Source: Chalciporus piperatus
Lineage: Eukaryota > Basidiomycota > Agaricomycetes > Boletales > Boletaceae
Assembly: GCA_038093975.1 (NCBI GenBank)
Contig: JBBPTG010000152.1
Coordinates: forward strand, 1 to 58,755
DNA length: 58,755 nucleotides
Direction: 5' to 3'
Below are positions 1-11,188 of the stretch, in pieces (position 1 is the first letter of the stretch; every line of letters begins with the position of its first letter). A model generated the notes under the pieces. It saw nothing but the letters and a program-made list of their open reading frames with translations, did no database searches and was not told the DNA's origin. Position numbers and translations under genes: made by a program.

Positions 1-710
1 AGAACTCTGCTGACATATATCCTTACTGAACCCTATCTTCCAAAGGTTCTCTGGGGATGACAGACACGAGGACGAAGAAAATATTTTTTCGAGCGGAGGT
101 AATACCTGCGACGCTTATCGGAATCTTTGCAGATCTTCTGAGGAAGTTTCCCAAGATCTTTTTGGATTTTGCACATATACTACTCTCGAACTTCTATCTT
201 CGAGCAGTAGCGAAAACTATCGTAATACAGGATACTATTTTTATTGTTTTTCTATTTTGTACCTCGGCGGTGCTGCCGGCTTACGTTGCTACGTATGACT
301 CAGCCAAGGGGGCGGCGACGCGCTTTTCCCTTGTCGTCCTTCGCAATTGGGCACGATCCCAATCCGGTCTTCGAACAAAATACTATAGTATGGAGGATAA
401 CAGGAACGGGGCACTAAAGGCTGGCCCAAAAGAATAGAATAGCCAGATGGCGAATGCGTGACGTCAACGGGTGATCACGTGAACCCGGATCGTGTCTACA
501 GTCAGAGGGTTGGCGCGTGAGCGGGCCCCAAGACGTCTCGAACGATCAAAAAGCCCCTAGTGCACTATGGGGAACAGCAACGTTATCCAATTTATGACGG
601 CGGACGGCCGTATATGCAGCAGTGGACGGAGTTGCGGTCTCCTGTGTGTCACGTACACAAACGGTCTTCTTGACCAACTCTTTAGCCCTAGAGTCCAGGC
701 GGTGTTTTCA

Positions 711-721
711 AGTCTAATCCA
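711..721 (-). other. Primer-binding site of gypsy-A copy L (self-priming type)
   Basis: The minus strand reads TGGATTAGACT two bases after the LTR end. The same 11 nt occur as the complement inside the LTR at 824-834, close to the expected transcript start. In the Tf1/sushi group of Ty3/gypsy elements the primer is the 5' end of the element's own RNA rather than a tRNA, and this arrangement fits that. No tRNA match was tested. Confidence 0.7.
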
Positions 722-723
722 AG

Positions 724-1176
724 TGTTATGACTGAGTCACAACACAGCGGGGACTTAAGGCAACACTAAGCCTTGCGAAGGAATATGCTGAGTACTAAAG
801 CTTAATTGCGGTGAAGCAACAAATGGATTAGACTGGGGTCTGTGATAAGTACAGGGCTACTTATATACTATTGAGAAGTGCGCACAGACCAACAGCCGAA
901 TAAGGAAATCATAAAGAGAAAGATATATAAGGTAAAGGGACAACGATAAGAAAAGGTACCAGGCACGGATTCGGGTCTAGGCCATGACATCATTGCTGAC
1001 TCATCTAAGTCTGGACCTTTGTCACGTGACCTGATTATGTAATAGTTTACGTAATGCTACAGGGACTACCGGAGCGGATTAAGATGAATCCGGCTTGACC
1101 CCTAAGTTGTAGACAAAGTCCAGAGTTCGAATACCGTTGTAGGCAAAAGTTTGAAAAGTTTTTAAATACTATAACA
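724..1176 (-). repeat. gypsy-A 5' LTR, copy L
   Basis: 453-bp LTR starting TGTTATAGTA at 1176 (minus strand) and ending ATAACA at 724, so it has TG...CA ends. It matches the LTRs at 14835-15289, 19726-20178 and 56480-56933. On the minus strand it carries a TATATAAG box followed about 30 nt later by AGTCTAATCCA (834-824), which is the reverse complement of the adjacent primer site. It also has CACGTG and TGAGTCA motifs in the presumed U3 part. Confidence 0.92.
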
Positions 1177-1978
1177 TCAAATGTCAACTCGAGGTGCATT
1201 CACCTGATCCTCCCTCCCCAGTGACTGCTCCAACGGTAGTCCCGGTCATTCCTAATCAACCTGCCTCTCCCACTCCCTCCCTATCCTCCATTAAGAGTGG
1301 CACTGCCCATCCTCACCACCCATGGCTCCAGCTAGTTCTGGACCACGACTTTTGCCCAGCATTCCTATCCCATGTCGACTCTGATATGCTCCCAATCCCC
1401 TCTTATTCAATGCCGGATGGGGTGCCGCAGGTAGTCATGGTCCAATTCACGAAGGGAGTACCGGTCTTCTTGGGTTTCGACTCAAACGGGGATCTTTGTG
1501 TCTCTCGGACCCTTGCAGACCCGAACCTGTGCGTTATGGCCCTGACTATTGGACCGTGTGAACACCCCATGAACGTGCTTCAAGGATCCCCATTATTCAC
1601 GAAATAAGCTCTCCACCTGCTGCGTTACAGCAGGCACTACCCGCCCTGGCCACCCTGCCACCTTTTATATATTATTCTCTTACCTGCCTGGTTCTCAACA
1701 GGAGTTGGCCGCCTTCCTCATCACGGCCAGTGGCCATTTGTCTTTGTCGTTTGCTCTGACCTGTACTTACGAGTACATGACTCTTCCCCACTCTTCCTCG
1801 CGCGTCTGCCCGTCTCGGCGGGACAGGCCTATGCTTATCTGGAATCATCGTTGCTTCTTTTCTAGTACCACTATTGTGGTTCGTAGCTAGTTACATCACA
1901 CAGTATTGTCCTACATAGGGTTACCACCCCACAAGGGACAGTAATGGATTCAAAAAAAAAAAAAAAAAAAAAAAAAAG
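1177..1978 (+). other. Possible poly(A)-tailed retroposed fragment with a 137-residue ORF
   Basis: The LTR at 1176 cuts off the left side. A plus-strand ORF (1194-1607) is Pro/Ser/Thr-rich at its N terminus and then reads as ordinary protein sequence; I do not recognise a family. A non-coding stretch follows, and then an uninterrupted run of about 26 adenines at 1953-1978. A genomic poly(A) run after an ORF and a 3'-UTR-like stretch suggests the 3' end of a LINE or a processed copy. No reverse transcriptase is visible and no flanking target duplication could be fixed, so this is tentative. Confidence 0.35.
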
Positions 1979-3407
1979 AGATCAGGTCGTTGAATTGAAT
2001 AAATCAAGGTGAATTGGACATACATTATGAGCTTGGGGAAACCAGCCAGGCGAGATGTTCAATGACCCCTGGAATGCAGCGTCCTGGGAAAAGAGGGCAT
2101 TGGCTGTCCGCCAACCATGACGCGATGACAGCGGGGTTGTGATGGTGGATTGGAGAAGCGGTTGGATTGCAGGCAGAGTGTTATGCACCCATGACTAGGC
2201 AGCCGAGTGAGGCTTGAAAAGACACATTCAGCAGACTAGGCCTACCTGAACTTTGGAGGTGAGTGGCGATGGGAGATACCAAAGTAGGATGTGGCCAGCT
2301 TGATCTGTGACAATGCAAGGTGAATCTATGAAAGTGGTTGGAAGGGAGGGAAGCCGCTCGGAAATCCGTTGTTCGTGATCTGGATTTATGCCAGACACGA
2401 TATATCCCAGAACTGATGCAAGTTGTTCTGCTTGAATAGCCAGGCGGACTGCGGCCGAAAATCAGCTGCCTGAATGGCCTTTCATGGAAAATAGCTTGCC
2501 TGGACGGCTGAAGGCTGAAACCATCGCAACCACCATGTGTTCGGCCTCAATGACAGCATTAACAGGAATTTGAACATCTGGCAAGACAGGTTCGGTGGTT
2601 TGATTGCAGAAGCGCAGCACCTCCTCCCAAAAACGTGCCTGGACATAGGTTGCCAACAGATCGTTGAGATAGAGGGCGAAGTTGGTATCAGTTAATTCCT
2701 TGGAGGTAACATGAGGTGGATCCATAGTGAATCAAGGGAGTCGTGGTGTACCCTCGACAGATAGGTAGAAATGGGAGCGTCTGCGGGTCCTTCGGGGCCG
2801 TCGGGTTGGTTTCTCGGGTCCAATGGGCTATCAATATCCGGCCGACACTTTGGGAATACATCCATGACAGGCATGGGAAACCCATGTGCTTGAACTCTGG
2901 AGCAAAGATAGGCTGGCCGAAAGTCAGCCTTCTCCATCAAACATCTGATGCTCACTAAAGTTGAAACATACACTTTGTTGGTGTACTTCGGCTGCAGATT
3001 ACAGGCAGCCATTGGAGAGGCAGGACAATGGCCTCCTGCAGCAATGGTCTCCCTGAGGGAGGAAGTGGTGAGTATGGATTTGCATACTTCCTGCAGGATT
3101 GTTAACTGCCAAACAATAGGCTGTAGTGAATCGGTTGATGGCATACAAATCAATCGCTCACAACGATCTGCCACACATCCCTCTGTTGAATCGGGTCATC
3201 TTGCTGATTATTGTGAGTGATCTAGAGGATGGCCAGCTCCACCAGGAAATTTCAATGACACCTGGGAGCCAATTGCATATAATGCAACAAACATCGCTGA
3301 GGTGCGGCCGAGCATTGTCGGCCATGGATTTGCAGCACAAGTGGTGGTTAGAAGGCAGCAACGGCCTGCCTGGTGACTATCGTCGGCAGGAGTTCAGGGA
3401 CTTCATC
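1979..3407 (-). pseudogene. Unrecognised, probably decayed coding region left of the hAT insertion
   Basis: Minus-strand frames at 3174-2692 and 2725-2462 read like protein (160 and 87 residues). They overlap in different frames with no clear splice link, so I treat them as a decayed gene. Plus-strand frames at 2948-3494 are about equally long, so strand is uncertain. No domain recognised. The region is continuous with 7018-8260 once the hAT element is set aside, so the two may be halves of one locus. Confidence 0.25.
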
Positions 3408-3415
3408 GGGCCGGC

Positions 3416-6400
3416 TAGCGTTTCAAAGTCCGGTCCGGTCCGGTTTCGCCGTCCATTTCTGGCGCAACCGGACCAGGACTGGTCACATCAGTAGACAATG
3501 TTCACGCAACTGGACCGATATCACTCGTAGCTAGCGACAACCGATTTCTGAGCGGTTGCGGTCGATCACGACCGGTCTTTGCTTGAACCGGTCGCGACTG
3601 CCCTAAAGTCGGTCGCGACCGTTCGGACAACATGTTCACCATGATGCACTCCAAATAAAATGATTTTGACTGCGGAAAGTGTCCGTTGACCTGACATCGA
3701 TATCCTCTACTCATGAGTCGGAGATCTGACCGCACGAAACGGCCCACAGAGAAAGCGGCGGCGGTAGCATTGCCGCGTGCTAATCCTCGGCCACGGCCCC
3801 CAAAATCCAAGCCTGCTTCTCCAAAAAACAAAGGAAAAAAACGTCATATGTCACCTAGTGAGGAGGAGTCAGGCACTGGGAATAGCGAAGATGAACAACG
3901 CACCAGAACGAGGAAGTCCCGGCACAAACCTCCACCAAAGCGCTCTCGTCAGAGCTCGCCAATCGTTGATGAAGACATCTTCGACATCGACGCCGACAAC
4001 GATTTACTGGATGATGCGAGAACAGTTGATCTTTCTTCCAGGGCCAGCAGCCCGAGAGATGGTGAAAGCGAGAGGGCCATAGAGCAGGTAAAGTTTTCAT
4101 CTAGTATGCATAACTATGAATCTGATGTTAGTGATTTCTACAGGATGGCGATGAAGAAGACTCGAGCATTGAGGTGCCGGGGAAGTTGAAGACGAAGAAG
4201 GGTCAAGCTAATGACATCCTTACCATTTTTTCCGACCGTTGCACTGTGAAATTCTGCCATCCGGACGGATTGATCGAGAGGCTAACTGGTCGCTGGTGTA
4301 ATGTGTGTTTGTGAGTTATCGTTTCTGTGAAATATTATATCAGAACTGACCTTTATCTGGAAGAAATGATAAGGATTTCGTGGTGAAGAAGAGTAAACGG
4401 AAGGCATTTCATGTCGGTTCAAACTCTTCGTGCCGCCAGCATATCCGAAGTCACTACGAATTATACAAGGCTCGCTGTGAAGAGAAGCAGGTAGACATCC
4501 ACCACCACTGTATTCCGATGGAGATTCGACGGGCTGCCAAAGCCACAAAGATGGAGAAGGGACAGCGAACGCTCGATGGAGTCTTGCAGAAGCCATCGAG
4601 ACCCAAGGAGTTCTCGAGAGAGGCGGTGGTGAAAGCCATTGCAGAGTTCGTGGTCTGTGAAGATCAGGTTCGTTTCGTTTTAGTTGCATCGGTGCCGTGT
4701 ACAGTGAATTGAAGTGTTGTACTGGTCGGTAGAGCCTTGCCATTGTAAACAAGGCGGCATTCAGGAACAGCCTTGTGGCTATGCGTCCAGGTGCAGTCAC
4801 CGCCGACCTACCGTCTACACACGACGTGGAAACATTTATTCACAACTCCTTTGTCGACTTCTGCAATAGCCTCAAGGAACGGATTCAAGCTCGAACAACG
4901 GGTCGCATCTCAACAACGACCGATCTTTGGTCTGTTGACCAGACCAAAGCTTCGTTCATGGGTCTCACCGGCCACTGGATTGAGAGCAATGCCAAGACTG
5001 GAGAGTGGACATTGTGCTCATCAGTCATCGCATTCAGAGGAATCGCTGGGGCTCACACAGGTGAAAATTTGGGCCAGTACTTCCTTCGTTTATGCGAGCG
5101 CGCGGGCATCATTCAAGGCCAGTCGAGCAAGCTTTTCTGTATCACCGCGGACAACACAAGCAATAACGATGTTGCCTGCGACTACATTCAAACAGCCCTT
5201 GAACGCCGGCAGATTCATTCCTTCGATGCCACCCGGCACCGTATCCCATGCCTTGCACATGTTCTCAACCTCGCCATTACCGACATCATGTCCGTCGTCA
5301 CTCGAATTGGTGCTGTCAAAACAACGACCGCCATCTGGGAATTTGATCCCACTCTTCCCGAGAACCGAGTCCTCAGTGACTCAACTGATGTTGTGTCTGC
5401 CGTGCGGACTCTCGTGATCAAGATTCGTGCATCTGGTCAACGGATATCCTACTTCCATCGTCTACAAACTGACTTCGGCATCGAGAAACCACTCAATGTT
5501 CCACTGCACAGTAATATTCGGTGGGGAACAGCCAATGGAATGTTGGCACGTTCGTATCAACTACGTCAGGTACGTTGACTCAATCACAGCTGCGGGTTAT
5601 TTATTAACGGTTGTTACACAGATCATCAATCGTTTCATAAAGACCGCCGACGATGAATTTGGACCCATCACCTCAATCCGACACCCAGGAGAACGCGTGA
5701 AACATATTCCGTGGACTGCATTCTCGCTTACGACCGCTGACTGGGAACGCGTCAACGATATACGCTACATCATCTCTGACGCCAACGACATGCAACAATA
5801 CTTCTCATATGAACGGCAAACGACTCTATGGCGTGCCATCCCTTCATTCGAAGAGATTCAGACAGCCTGGGAGGCGAAACGCGACCTGCCAAAATATGCG
5901 CAATACCAGAGTGCCCTCAATCGTGGTCTCGCGAAGGTAGGCAAGTACTACAATAAATTTGACGAGAAACCCGTCTTTGTTTTGTCGCTCGGTGAGTCTA
6001 TTAACGATCTCGAACCATTATTTGAGCTTATCATCTGTCTAGTCCTTCACCCGTACTACAAGTTAACATATATCAAGATGGCTTGGGGTGGCCCGGAGGA
6101 ACAGAAGCAAGAAAGGGGGGCAGGAAACCCAAACGCCAAGGATTGGCATCACGAAGCTTACAAGATCGTTGAGAACACGGTAGAGGAGTATTGGAAGGAG
6201 GATCATTCGTCCGACTCAGAACTCCAGCCGTGGGGCACCTCCGATTCCTCAGGTGTGCAAACGGTTGAATCCGAATACGACCGTCACCGCCGTGTACTAC
6301 TCCAGAAGAACATATCAGTCAGTGACGCCGAAGGTTGGAAAGTCGAACTCCATCATTACTTGAATGCCTTGGAAGCCGATGTTACCAAAGAGACTGATGT

Positions 6401-7009
6401 CGTCGCTTGGTGGGCGGTATGGATATTTTGTCATTTTTTCTCGTCTGTTCTCCACCATTGATTAATTTATCAGCGTCACGCCAAGATATATCCGACTCTT
6501 GCTCCCATTGCTATGGACGTGTCTGCCATCCCGGCATCTTCAGTGCCGTGTGAACGTTTGTTCTCCGCTGGTGCTGAAATCGCGACCGACCGCCGTTCTC
6601 GACTAGGGTCTGAACGATTCGAGGAGTTGCAGGTGATGAAATCCCATTGGCGACCCACCATTACAGACCATGCTTCAGTCAACTCTGACGAGATGGAAGA
6701 GGTTTATTTGCAGCAGTTCGAGGAGTTACTTGTCAAAGACAACGAGTTGGGAGAGTGGGATTCGGCGGAACACGATACAATCATTCATGTATGAGTTACC
6801 TACTATTTCCTGTATGTTTCGCAACCGGTCCAAGACACAACCGGTCGCGACCGACTTTTCTATTTTTTTACTTGGATCTCTGAGCGCGGCAACCGACAAC
6901 CAGATTAAGCTTTTTTGTCTTGGACTGGCAACCGGGTCCAGTTGCAACCGAAAGCGGTCCGGTTCGGTTACCGGTTTTTTTCCGGTCCAGCAACTGGACT
7001 TTGATACGC
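3416..7009 (+). mobile_element. Complete hAT DNA transposon (apparently autonomous)
   Basis: The ends read TAGCGTTTCAAAGTCC at 3416 and, inverted, TAGCGTATCAAAGTCC at 7009, so the terminal inverted repeat is about 16 bp with one mismatch. The flanks GGGCCGGC (3408-3415) and GGGCCAGC (7010-7017) form an 8-bp target duplication with one change, as expected for hAT. Both subterminal regions are dense in CCGGT/ACCGG motifs, a plausible transposase-binding array. A single spliced transposase gene fills the element. The same termini occur on four short non-autonomous copies in this window. Confidence 0.93.
3713..6794 (+). CDS. hAT transposase, seven exons
   Basis: Proposed exons: 3713-4087, 4144-4310, 4364-4667, 4733-5569, 5622-5991, 6043-6416, 6474-6794. 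All junctions are GT-AG and phases agree, giving about 915 residues. The N terminus is basic and Ser-rich, probably a nuclear signal. A BED-type zinc finger follows, split by an intron: the RWCNVC pair at about residue 180, then CRQHIRSHY. The RNase H-fold core starts near TTDLWS and includes ITADNTSNN and the CLAHVLNLAI motif. The C-terminal hAT dimerisation region holds IPASSVPCERLFSAG and the DRRSRL segment. It would bind the CCGGT-rich ends and move the element by cut and paste. No stop or frameshift is needed in this model, so the copy may be functional. Confidence 0.9.
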
Positions 7010-7017
7010 TAGGGCCA

Positions 7018-8384
7018 GCAGAGGCTTTCTTTGGGGTGAGTTACCAGAAGTATCTTGGGTTAGCACTATGGGTACTCAAAATCTGGAATAGGGACTGCTC
7101 GCCCTTGAATGCTGATAATAGCTCTGGGCTTCAGGGCGACATCGACGAGATGCAATAGAGCTTGCATGGGCAATTTGTGGAGGCAGCCATGACTTTACGA
7201 GAAATGAATAGGAGCTTGGTGCTGACATGGAACAGGGCGAGAGGGTTGATAATGCTCACCCAATGGATTCGTGAGCAGGAGGGTAGAACCCATGCAGAAG
7301 AGTCTGGGGATAGGTAGAATATTTTAAATATGCCAGCCAAAGGACTTGTACTCCAGCCGAAACTCGTATCACAGTGAGCAAATGCAGCCAGCCCTGATAA
7401 ACACTCAACATTGAGGAAACCTAATATTACAGTACATTGTAGTCGAAATGCATGATGAGAATGAAACATAAGCATGAGCATGTATCTAAGAAGCATAACA
7501 AAGTATTCTGCAAAGATTGTGAGCCGATGAAGAGGAGAAGTAACTAGCTGACTCACAATGGTTCCTCGGCCGCTTTCTCAAGCTGGTGGGCAGGGTCTGT
7601 GTAGGGGGTGGACATACTACATGGCAGACCCTCAGCAAGGCACTGATGACTCGGACAAGGCCGAGCCAATGAGCCTCCATTGCACAAGAGCTCGTCGGCT
7701 GCCTGACACTGTTCACATAGCTCTCTACTTTGAACCTCCATTCCCAATACAGCCTCAAGGCCCCTAGGCGGCAGCCATAGGTTCGATGGTCCAGCGAGAG
7801 GGAGATCAACAGGTGACCGAAGAATCGGCCGAGGGGTTGATGGGCCCATGGGAGCAGGGGGGGCCGGTGGGTTGGCAGCAGAGGCCAACCCTGAGACGCG
7901 TGACGCAACTATGTCCAGTGAGTCGCGGATGACGTCCAAGACAGGTGGGGAAAATGGAGAGGCACTGGGAGACATAATGCCTGCAGTCAGCTAGAGGATG
8001 ATCAGTCGAATGATAGATGATCTGAAGAACAGCTTTGTACCGCTGCCTGCAAAACCATGTGTGCCCAGGTGCGACGATGGGCGAGATCGTCGATCTCCCT
8101 GAGCTGTGGGCGAGCAAGATATTCGAGAGCATTTCGGCTGCTAGAGGGGTCCATGGCGACGTTAGATATAGATTCAGAGGATTGGAAGGCGATCTGAATC
8201 ATCAGTCGGCCGTCAGGATTGGCCAATGGGGCTGGCTGGGCGAGGGTGAGTCTGGACATCGGGAATCAATTAGGGTCTTTGATTGATTGATCAGAGCTTC
8301 TTAGTGATTCCGGAGTATGCCTAGTGGCTTGCTTTGGATCAGCCCATGCCTACTCAAGGACAAGGTTTGCATGACCCTGTTCCT
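7018..8384 (-). pseudogene. Weakly coding region right of the hAT insertion, with a Cys-rich minus-strand ORF
   Basis: The best frame is 7975-7553 (minus, 140 residues). It has a Pro-rich first half and then a Cys-rich segment with CEQC, CNGG, PCPSHQC and PCS, which may be a degenerate fungal zinc cluster. On the plus strand, 7140-7316 reads as a Leu/Glu-rich, coiled-coil-like stretch after an in-frame stop. I do not recognise a family. It is likely the other half of the locus interrupted by the hAT element. Confidence 0.25.
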
Positions 8385-10170
8385 ACATATTTACAATCAA
8401 TGCATCGGCCCATCCCTACCTAGTGACACTGATTGCATCGGCCCATTCCTGCCTAGTGACAATTGGTATATCGGCCCATTCCTACGCATTGAGGCTCAAC
8501 CCATTGGCCCATTCCTACACATTGACACTGATTGCATCGGCCCATTCCTGCCTAGTGACAATTGGTATATCGGCCCATTCCTACGCATTGAGGCTCAATG
8601 CATCGGCCCATCCCTACACATCGACGCTGATTGCATCGGCCCATTCCTACCTGGTGACAATAAGTATATTGGCCCATTCCTACCAATGGACTAACTTTAC
8701 ATCGGCCCGCCCCTACCTAGTGACAATAGGAATATCGACCCATTCCTAAGCATTGGCCCATCCCTACACATTGACACTGATTGCATCGGCCCATTCCTAC
8801 CTAGTGACACTAGGAATATCGGCCCATTCCTACGCATTAAGGCTCAACCCATTGGCCCATTCCTACACATTGACGCTGATTGCATCGGCCCATTCCTACC
8901 TAGTGACAATAAGTATATTGGCCCATCCCTACACATTGACACTGATTGAATCGGCCCATTCCTGCCTAGTGACAAGAGGTATATTGGCCCATTCCTATGC
9001 ATTGAGGCTCAATGCATCGGCCCATCCCTACGTAGTGACACTGATTGCATCGGCCCATCCCTACCTAGCGACAATAGGTATATCGGCCCATCCCTACGCA
9101 TTGAGGCTCAATGCATCGGCCCATCCCTACACATTGAGACTGATTGCATCGGCCCATCCCTACACATTGACGCAGATTGCATCGGCCCATCCCTACCTAG
9201 TGACAATAGGTGTATCGGCCCATCCCTACACATTGAGGCTCAACCCATTGGCCCATTCCTACGCATTGAGGCTCAATCCATTGGCCCATTCCTACACATC
9301 GACGCTGATTGCATCGGCCCATCCCTACCTAGTGACAATAGGTATATCGGCCCATCCCTACGCATTGAGGCTCAATGCATCGGCCCATCCCTACCTAGTG
9401 ACAATAGGTATATCGGCCCATTCCTACACATTGAGGCTCAATGCATCGGCCCATCCCTACACATTGACGCTGATTGCATCGGCCCATCCCTACCTAGTGA
9501 CAATAGGTATATCGGCCCATCCCTACGCATTGAGGCTCAACCCATTGGCCCATTCCTACGCATTGAGGCTCAATGCATCGGCCCATCCCTACACATTGAC
9601 ACTGGTTGCATCGGCCCATCCCTACACATTGACGCAGATTGCATCGGCCCATCCCTACCTAGTGACAATAGGTGTATCGGCCCATCCCTACGCATTGAGG
9701 CTCAACCCATTGGCCCATTCCTACACATCGACGCTGATTGCATCGGCCCATCCCTACCTAGTGACAATAGGTATATCGGCCCATCCCTACGCATTGAGGC
9801 TCAACCCATTGGCCCATTCCTACGCATTGAGGCTCAATGCATCGGCCCATTCCTACACATTGACACTGATTGCATCGGCCCATCCCTACACATTGACACT
9901 GATTGCATCGGCCCATCCCCACACATTGACACTGATTGCATCGGTTCATCCCTACCTAGTGACAATAGGTATATCGGCCCATCCCTACCTAGTGACAATA
10001 GGTATATCGGCCCATTCCCACACATTGAGCCTCAATGCATCGGCCCATTCCTACACATTGACACTGATTGCATAGGCCCATCCCTACACATTGACACTGA
10101 TTGCATCGGCTCATTCCTACACATTGAGGCTCAACCCATCGGCCCATCCCTCCACATTGACACTCAATCT
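8385..10170 (+). repeat. 33-bp minisatellite, about 54 units in three interleaved types
   Basis: Every unit shares ATCGGCCCATCCCTA followed by one of three variable halves: CACATTGACACTGATTGC, CCTAGTGACAATAGGTAT or CGCATTGAGGCTCAATGC. The types alternate in longer groups, so there is a higher-order pattern of 2-3 units. Because 33 is a multiple of three and the units lack stops, a 440-codon frame stays open at 8753-10075, encoding an 11-residue repeat of the ASAHPYTLTLI type. Other frames, including minus-strand ones, are also open for long stretches, so I regard the ORF as a by-product. The array decays at both ends. Confidence 0.9.
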
Positions 10171-10559
10171 ATCGTCCATGCCGGCTGTAGGAGACGTGAT
10201 TCAGTGGCCAATGCCCACCCCTAAACATTTCCTGCATCGGCCGCTCCCTACACATGGAGGGTTTACACATCGGCCTATCCCTATTCTCTATGGGCCGAAC
10301 CCTGATGCAGGCAGGACTGGGTAATTAGCACCAGTCGGCCAGGTCCTACCTCATGGAACCTTTGTGTTGGCCATTCCCACTGCCAGGGCACAATGGTACA
10401 TTGGCTGATCCCTACTCTACGTGTACATTCTATTACTAGCCGATCCCTAACCTAGGTGACCATACACCAGCGGCCAATCGTTAGCCGGCCAGTAGAGCAC
10501 GGCCTAATTGGTGATCAGCTGGCCCTGGATCAGGGTACAAATGGACTACGCTATGTGTA
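10171..10559. other. Degenerate edge of the minisatellite and junction into gypsy-A copy 1
   Basis: Scattered CGGCC and CCCTA words continue the minisatellite at falling similarity. Homology to gypsy-A gag starts abruptly at about 10560. No LTR, primer site or gag start is present, so copy 1 has lost its 5' end here. No gene seen. Confidence 0.5.
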
Positions 10560-11188
10560 CTGTTGATGAGCAAAGCTACAACGACACGATCGACACCTAC
10601 CGAAAGATAGGTCGTACCTTTGAACGTATCATTGTAGAACGTGGTGCACCAGTTCGTCAGGCACCTGCTCCTGCCCCTAGGCCTTCTTCTTCGTATCCGT
10701 ATCTTCCACCACGATACCCGATTGCATCTCGCCCACTTCCGCGTTCTCCGTATGCGGCCTCCCGTTTCACTCCCACACGCACACAGCCTGGTCGTGGAGC
10801 CCCGATGGATCTGTCGGCACAGCAAATGCCAAGATCCCCCGTTTGGGGAAACTGTTTCAATTGCGACCAACCAGGTCATTTTGCAAACGCGTGCCCAAAG
10901 CCACACAGGCCGCGTCAGAGACAAGTTGTGATGTGGGATCCATATTCGCAACAATACGTTGAGACTTCCCTGCCGTTTGACAACCGGCAGATGCCCTTCG
11001 CAGGTACCATCCCTGCACCCTACCCTCCTACCCCTTCCCCCTACCCCGCTGGCCCGTCCACCAGCACAAGTTACATGTCGCATCAAGCGGCATATACCAA
11101 TCAAGAAGCGGAAGCGTACTGGCGCGACCGTATTGAATCAGAAGCTAAGGCACAGGCAGCCGAGGCTTTAAAAGGAAACAGCCAATGA
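10560..11188 (+). pseudogene. gag: gag (C-terminal part), gypsy-A copy 1
   Basis: About 208 residues aligned with the second half of gag in copy 2. A long Pro/Tyr/Ser-rich linker leads to one CCHC zinc knuckle, CFNCDQPGHFANAC (10853-10894), the RNA-binding signature of nucleocapsid. A second Pro-rich tail and a helical end with EAEAYWRDRIESEAKAQAAE follow. The stop codon overlaps the pol ATG in the four bases ATGA (11185-11188). The N-terminal capsid half is lost at the 5' truncation, so the product cannot be complete. Confidence 0.85.

Larger units (their letters stand above)
1..1176 (-). mobile_element. gypsy-A copy L, 5' end of a Ty3/gypsy element (runs off the left edge)
   Basis: Reverse complement of 19726-20904 of gypsy-A copy 2, with only scattered differences. 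Reading leftward it has a 5' LTR (1176-724), a primer site (721-711), a leader of about 694 nt (710-17) and the gag start codon at 16-14. The rest of the element lies outside the window. Gag and pol content is inferred from copies 1 and 2. The small plus-strand ORF at 57-437 is an antisense shadow of the leader and is not called. The second LTR is outside, so no target duplication can be checked. Confidence 0.9.

Noticed and set aside
57..437. 126-codon ORF at the left edge
   Set aside because: It is antisense to the gypsy-A leader, and the matching copy at 20442-20880 has a different set of open frames.
8753..10075. 440-codon open frame in the minisatellite as a repeat-protein gene
   Set aside because: The frame is open only because the 33-bp unit lacks stops. 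Several other frames, including minus-strand ones, are also open, and there is no non-repeat domain or start context.
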